A stretch of 64,000 bases of DNA. Source: Anoplopoma fimbria (Eukaryota; Chordata; Actinopteri; Perciformes; Anoplopomatidae). The translations under genes were made by a program, and so were the position numbers. Shown here one piece after another: positions 63,636 to 64,000 of this stretch (within the stretch, counting starts at the first letter, position 1; each line of letters starts with the position of its first letter). The stretch is taken from assembly GCF_027596085.1 (NCBI RefSeq), contig NC_072454.1, positions 24,240,490 to 24,304,489 of the forward strand, read 5' to 3'. The notes under the pieces are model-generated. The model was not told where the DNA came from and did not search any database. It was given only the letters and a program-made list of their open reading frames with translations.

Positions 63636-63844
63636 CATTAGCACGGCAAAGTTATTGTGGTGGGTGCAGTGAATGGTGGTGGTGTTGCCCCCGGAGCCCG
63701 TTATGTGGCAGCCCTCCGCCCTCCAGCCGCCGTGGCCATCCAGCAGGTCAAAATCCCAGTAGGCGGCGGTGGGATCTACTCCCAGTGCGAAGTGCCTGAG
63801 AGCGATGGTAACGGAGTGCACGGCGCTCCCGAGGCTGCACCCAT
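63636..63844 (-). CDS. adgra1: adgra1 exon encoding end of GAIN domain and GPS (5'-most exon in window)
   Basis: 209-bp exon. The acceptor CTCGCAG follows a pyrimidine-rich tract above 63844, and the donor GTGAGT follows 63636. Two bases (AT) finish a codon begun in an exon outside the window, then 69 codons follow, ending ...NNFAVLM in phase 0. It encodes GCSLGSAVHSVTIALRHF, then AYWDFDLLDGHGGWRAEGCH and CTHHNNFAVLM. YWDFDLL, GGW, GCHI and FAVLM define the extracellular GPS region at the end of a GAIN fold. NTT is a possible N-glycosylation site. The cleavage triplet is HHN instead of HL(S/T), so self-cleavage is unlikely. Upstream exons lie past the window edge. Confidence 0.93.
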
Positions 63845-64000
63845 CTGCGAGGCGGGGAGGGAGGAGGGGGAGGGGGTGGGTTAGTGGGAGTGTGTGGGAG
63901 TGTGGGAGTGGGGGTACAAAGAAAAAAAATTCAATTAAGGAATCCAAGTGGAAAGTCTGTAAGTGCTATGTGGCCATAAGAGGAGCTTGGACACGGGAGC
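63845..64000 (-). other. adgra1: intron upstream of the GPS exon
   Basis: On the transcript strand this is the 3' end of an intron. A C/T-rich tract (CCCCCTCCTCCCTCCC-like) leads to the acceptor CTCGCAG. No further exon is seen before the window ends. Confidence 0.85.

Overview
The window is vertebrate nuclear DNA, almost certainly from a ray-finned (teleost) fish. Evidence for this is GT-AG introns of 6 to 23 kb, many long (CA)n microsatellites, and dispersed repeats of types I recognise as common in teleost genomes. There are no bacterial signals: no operons, Shine-Dalgarno sites, CRISPR arrays or insertion sequences.

One protein-coding gene is supported. It is the 3' part of adgra1 (adhesion G protein-coupled receptor A1, formerly GPR123), transcribed from the minus strand. 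Six coding exons can be placed with splice sites and matching phases: 63636-63844 (end of the GAIN domain and the GPS), 40574-40701 (TM1), 34461-34584 (TM2), 22620-22768 (TM3 and intracellular loop 2), 12991-13086 (TM4), and 11431-12859 (TM5-7, cytoplasmic tail and stop). Together they encode 710 complete residues. The 5' exons and the promoter lie beyond the right edge of the window. The exon at 63636-63844 enters mid-codon and begins inside the GAIN domain.

Layout: positions 1-11430 are the 3' flank plus a probable 3' UTR of uncertain length. Positions 11431-13086 hold the last two exons, separated by a 131-bp intron. Positions 13087-63635 are four large introns carrying three small exons, MITE-like elements, degraded dispersed repeats and microsatellites. 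Positions 63845-64000 are intron.

The points most worth a second look are in the receptor. The fish gene keeps a GAIN/GPS exon that joins in phase to the 7TM region, whereas the human short form, as I remember it, starts at the equivalent of the last Met of that exon. The GPS cleavage residues are non-canonical while the FAVLM tethered-agonist core is kept. The cytoplasmic tail has two strongly His/Cys-rich blocks. In the noncoding DNA, several inverted-terminal-repeat elements can be delimited, and a minisatellite has expanded inside a repeat copy.
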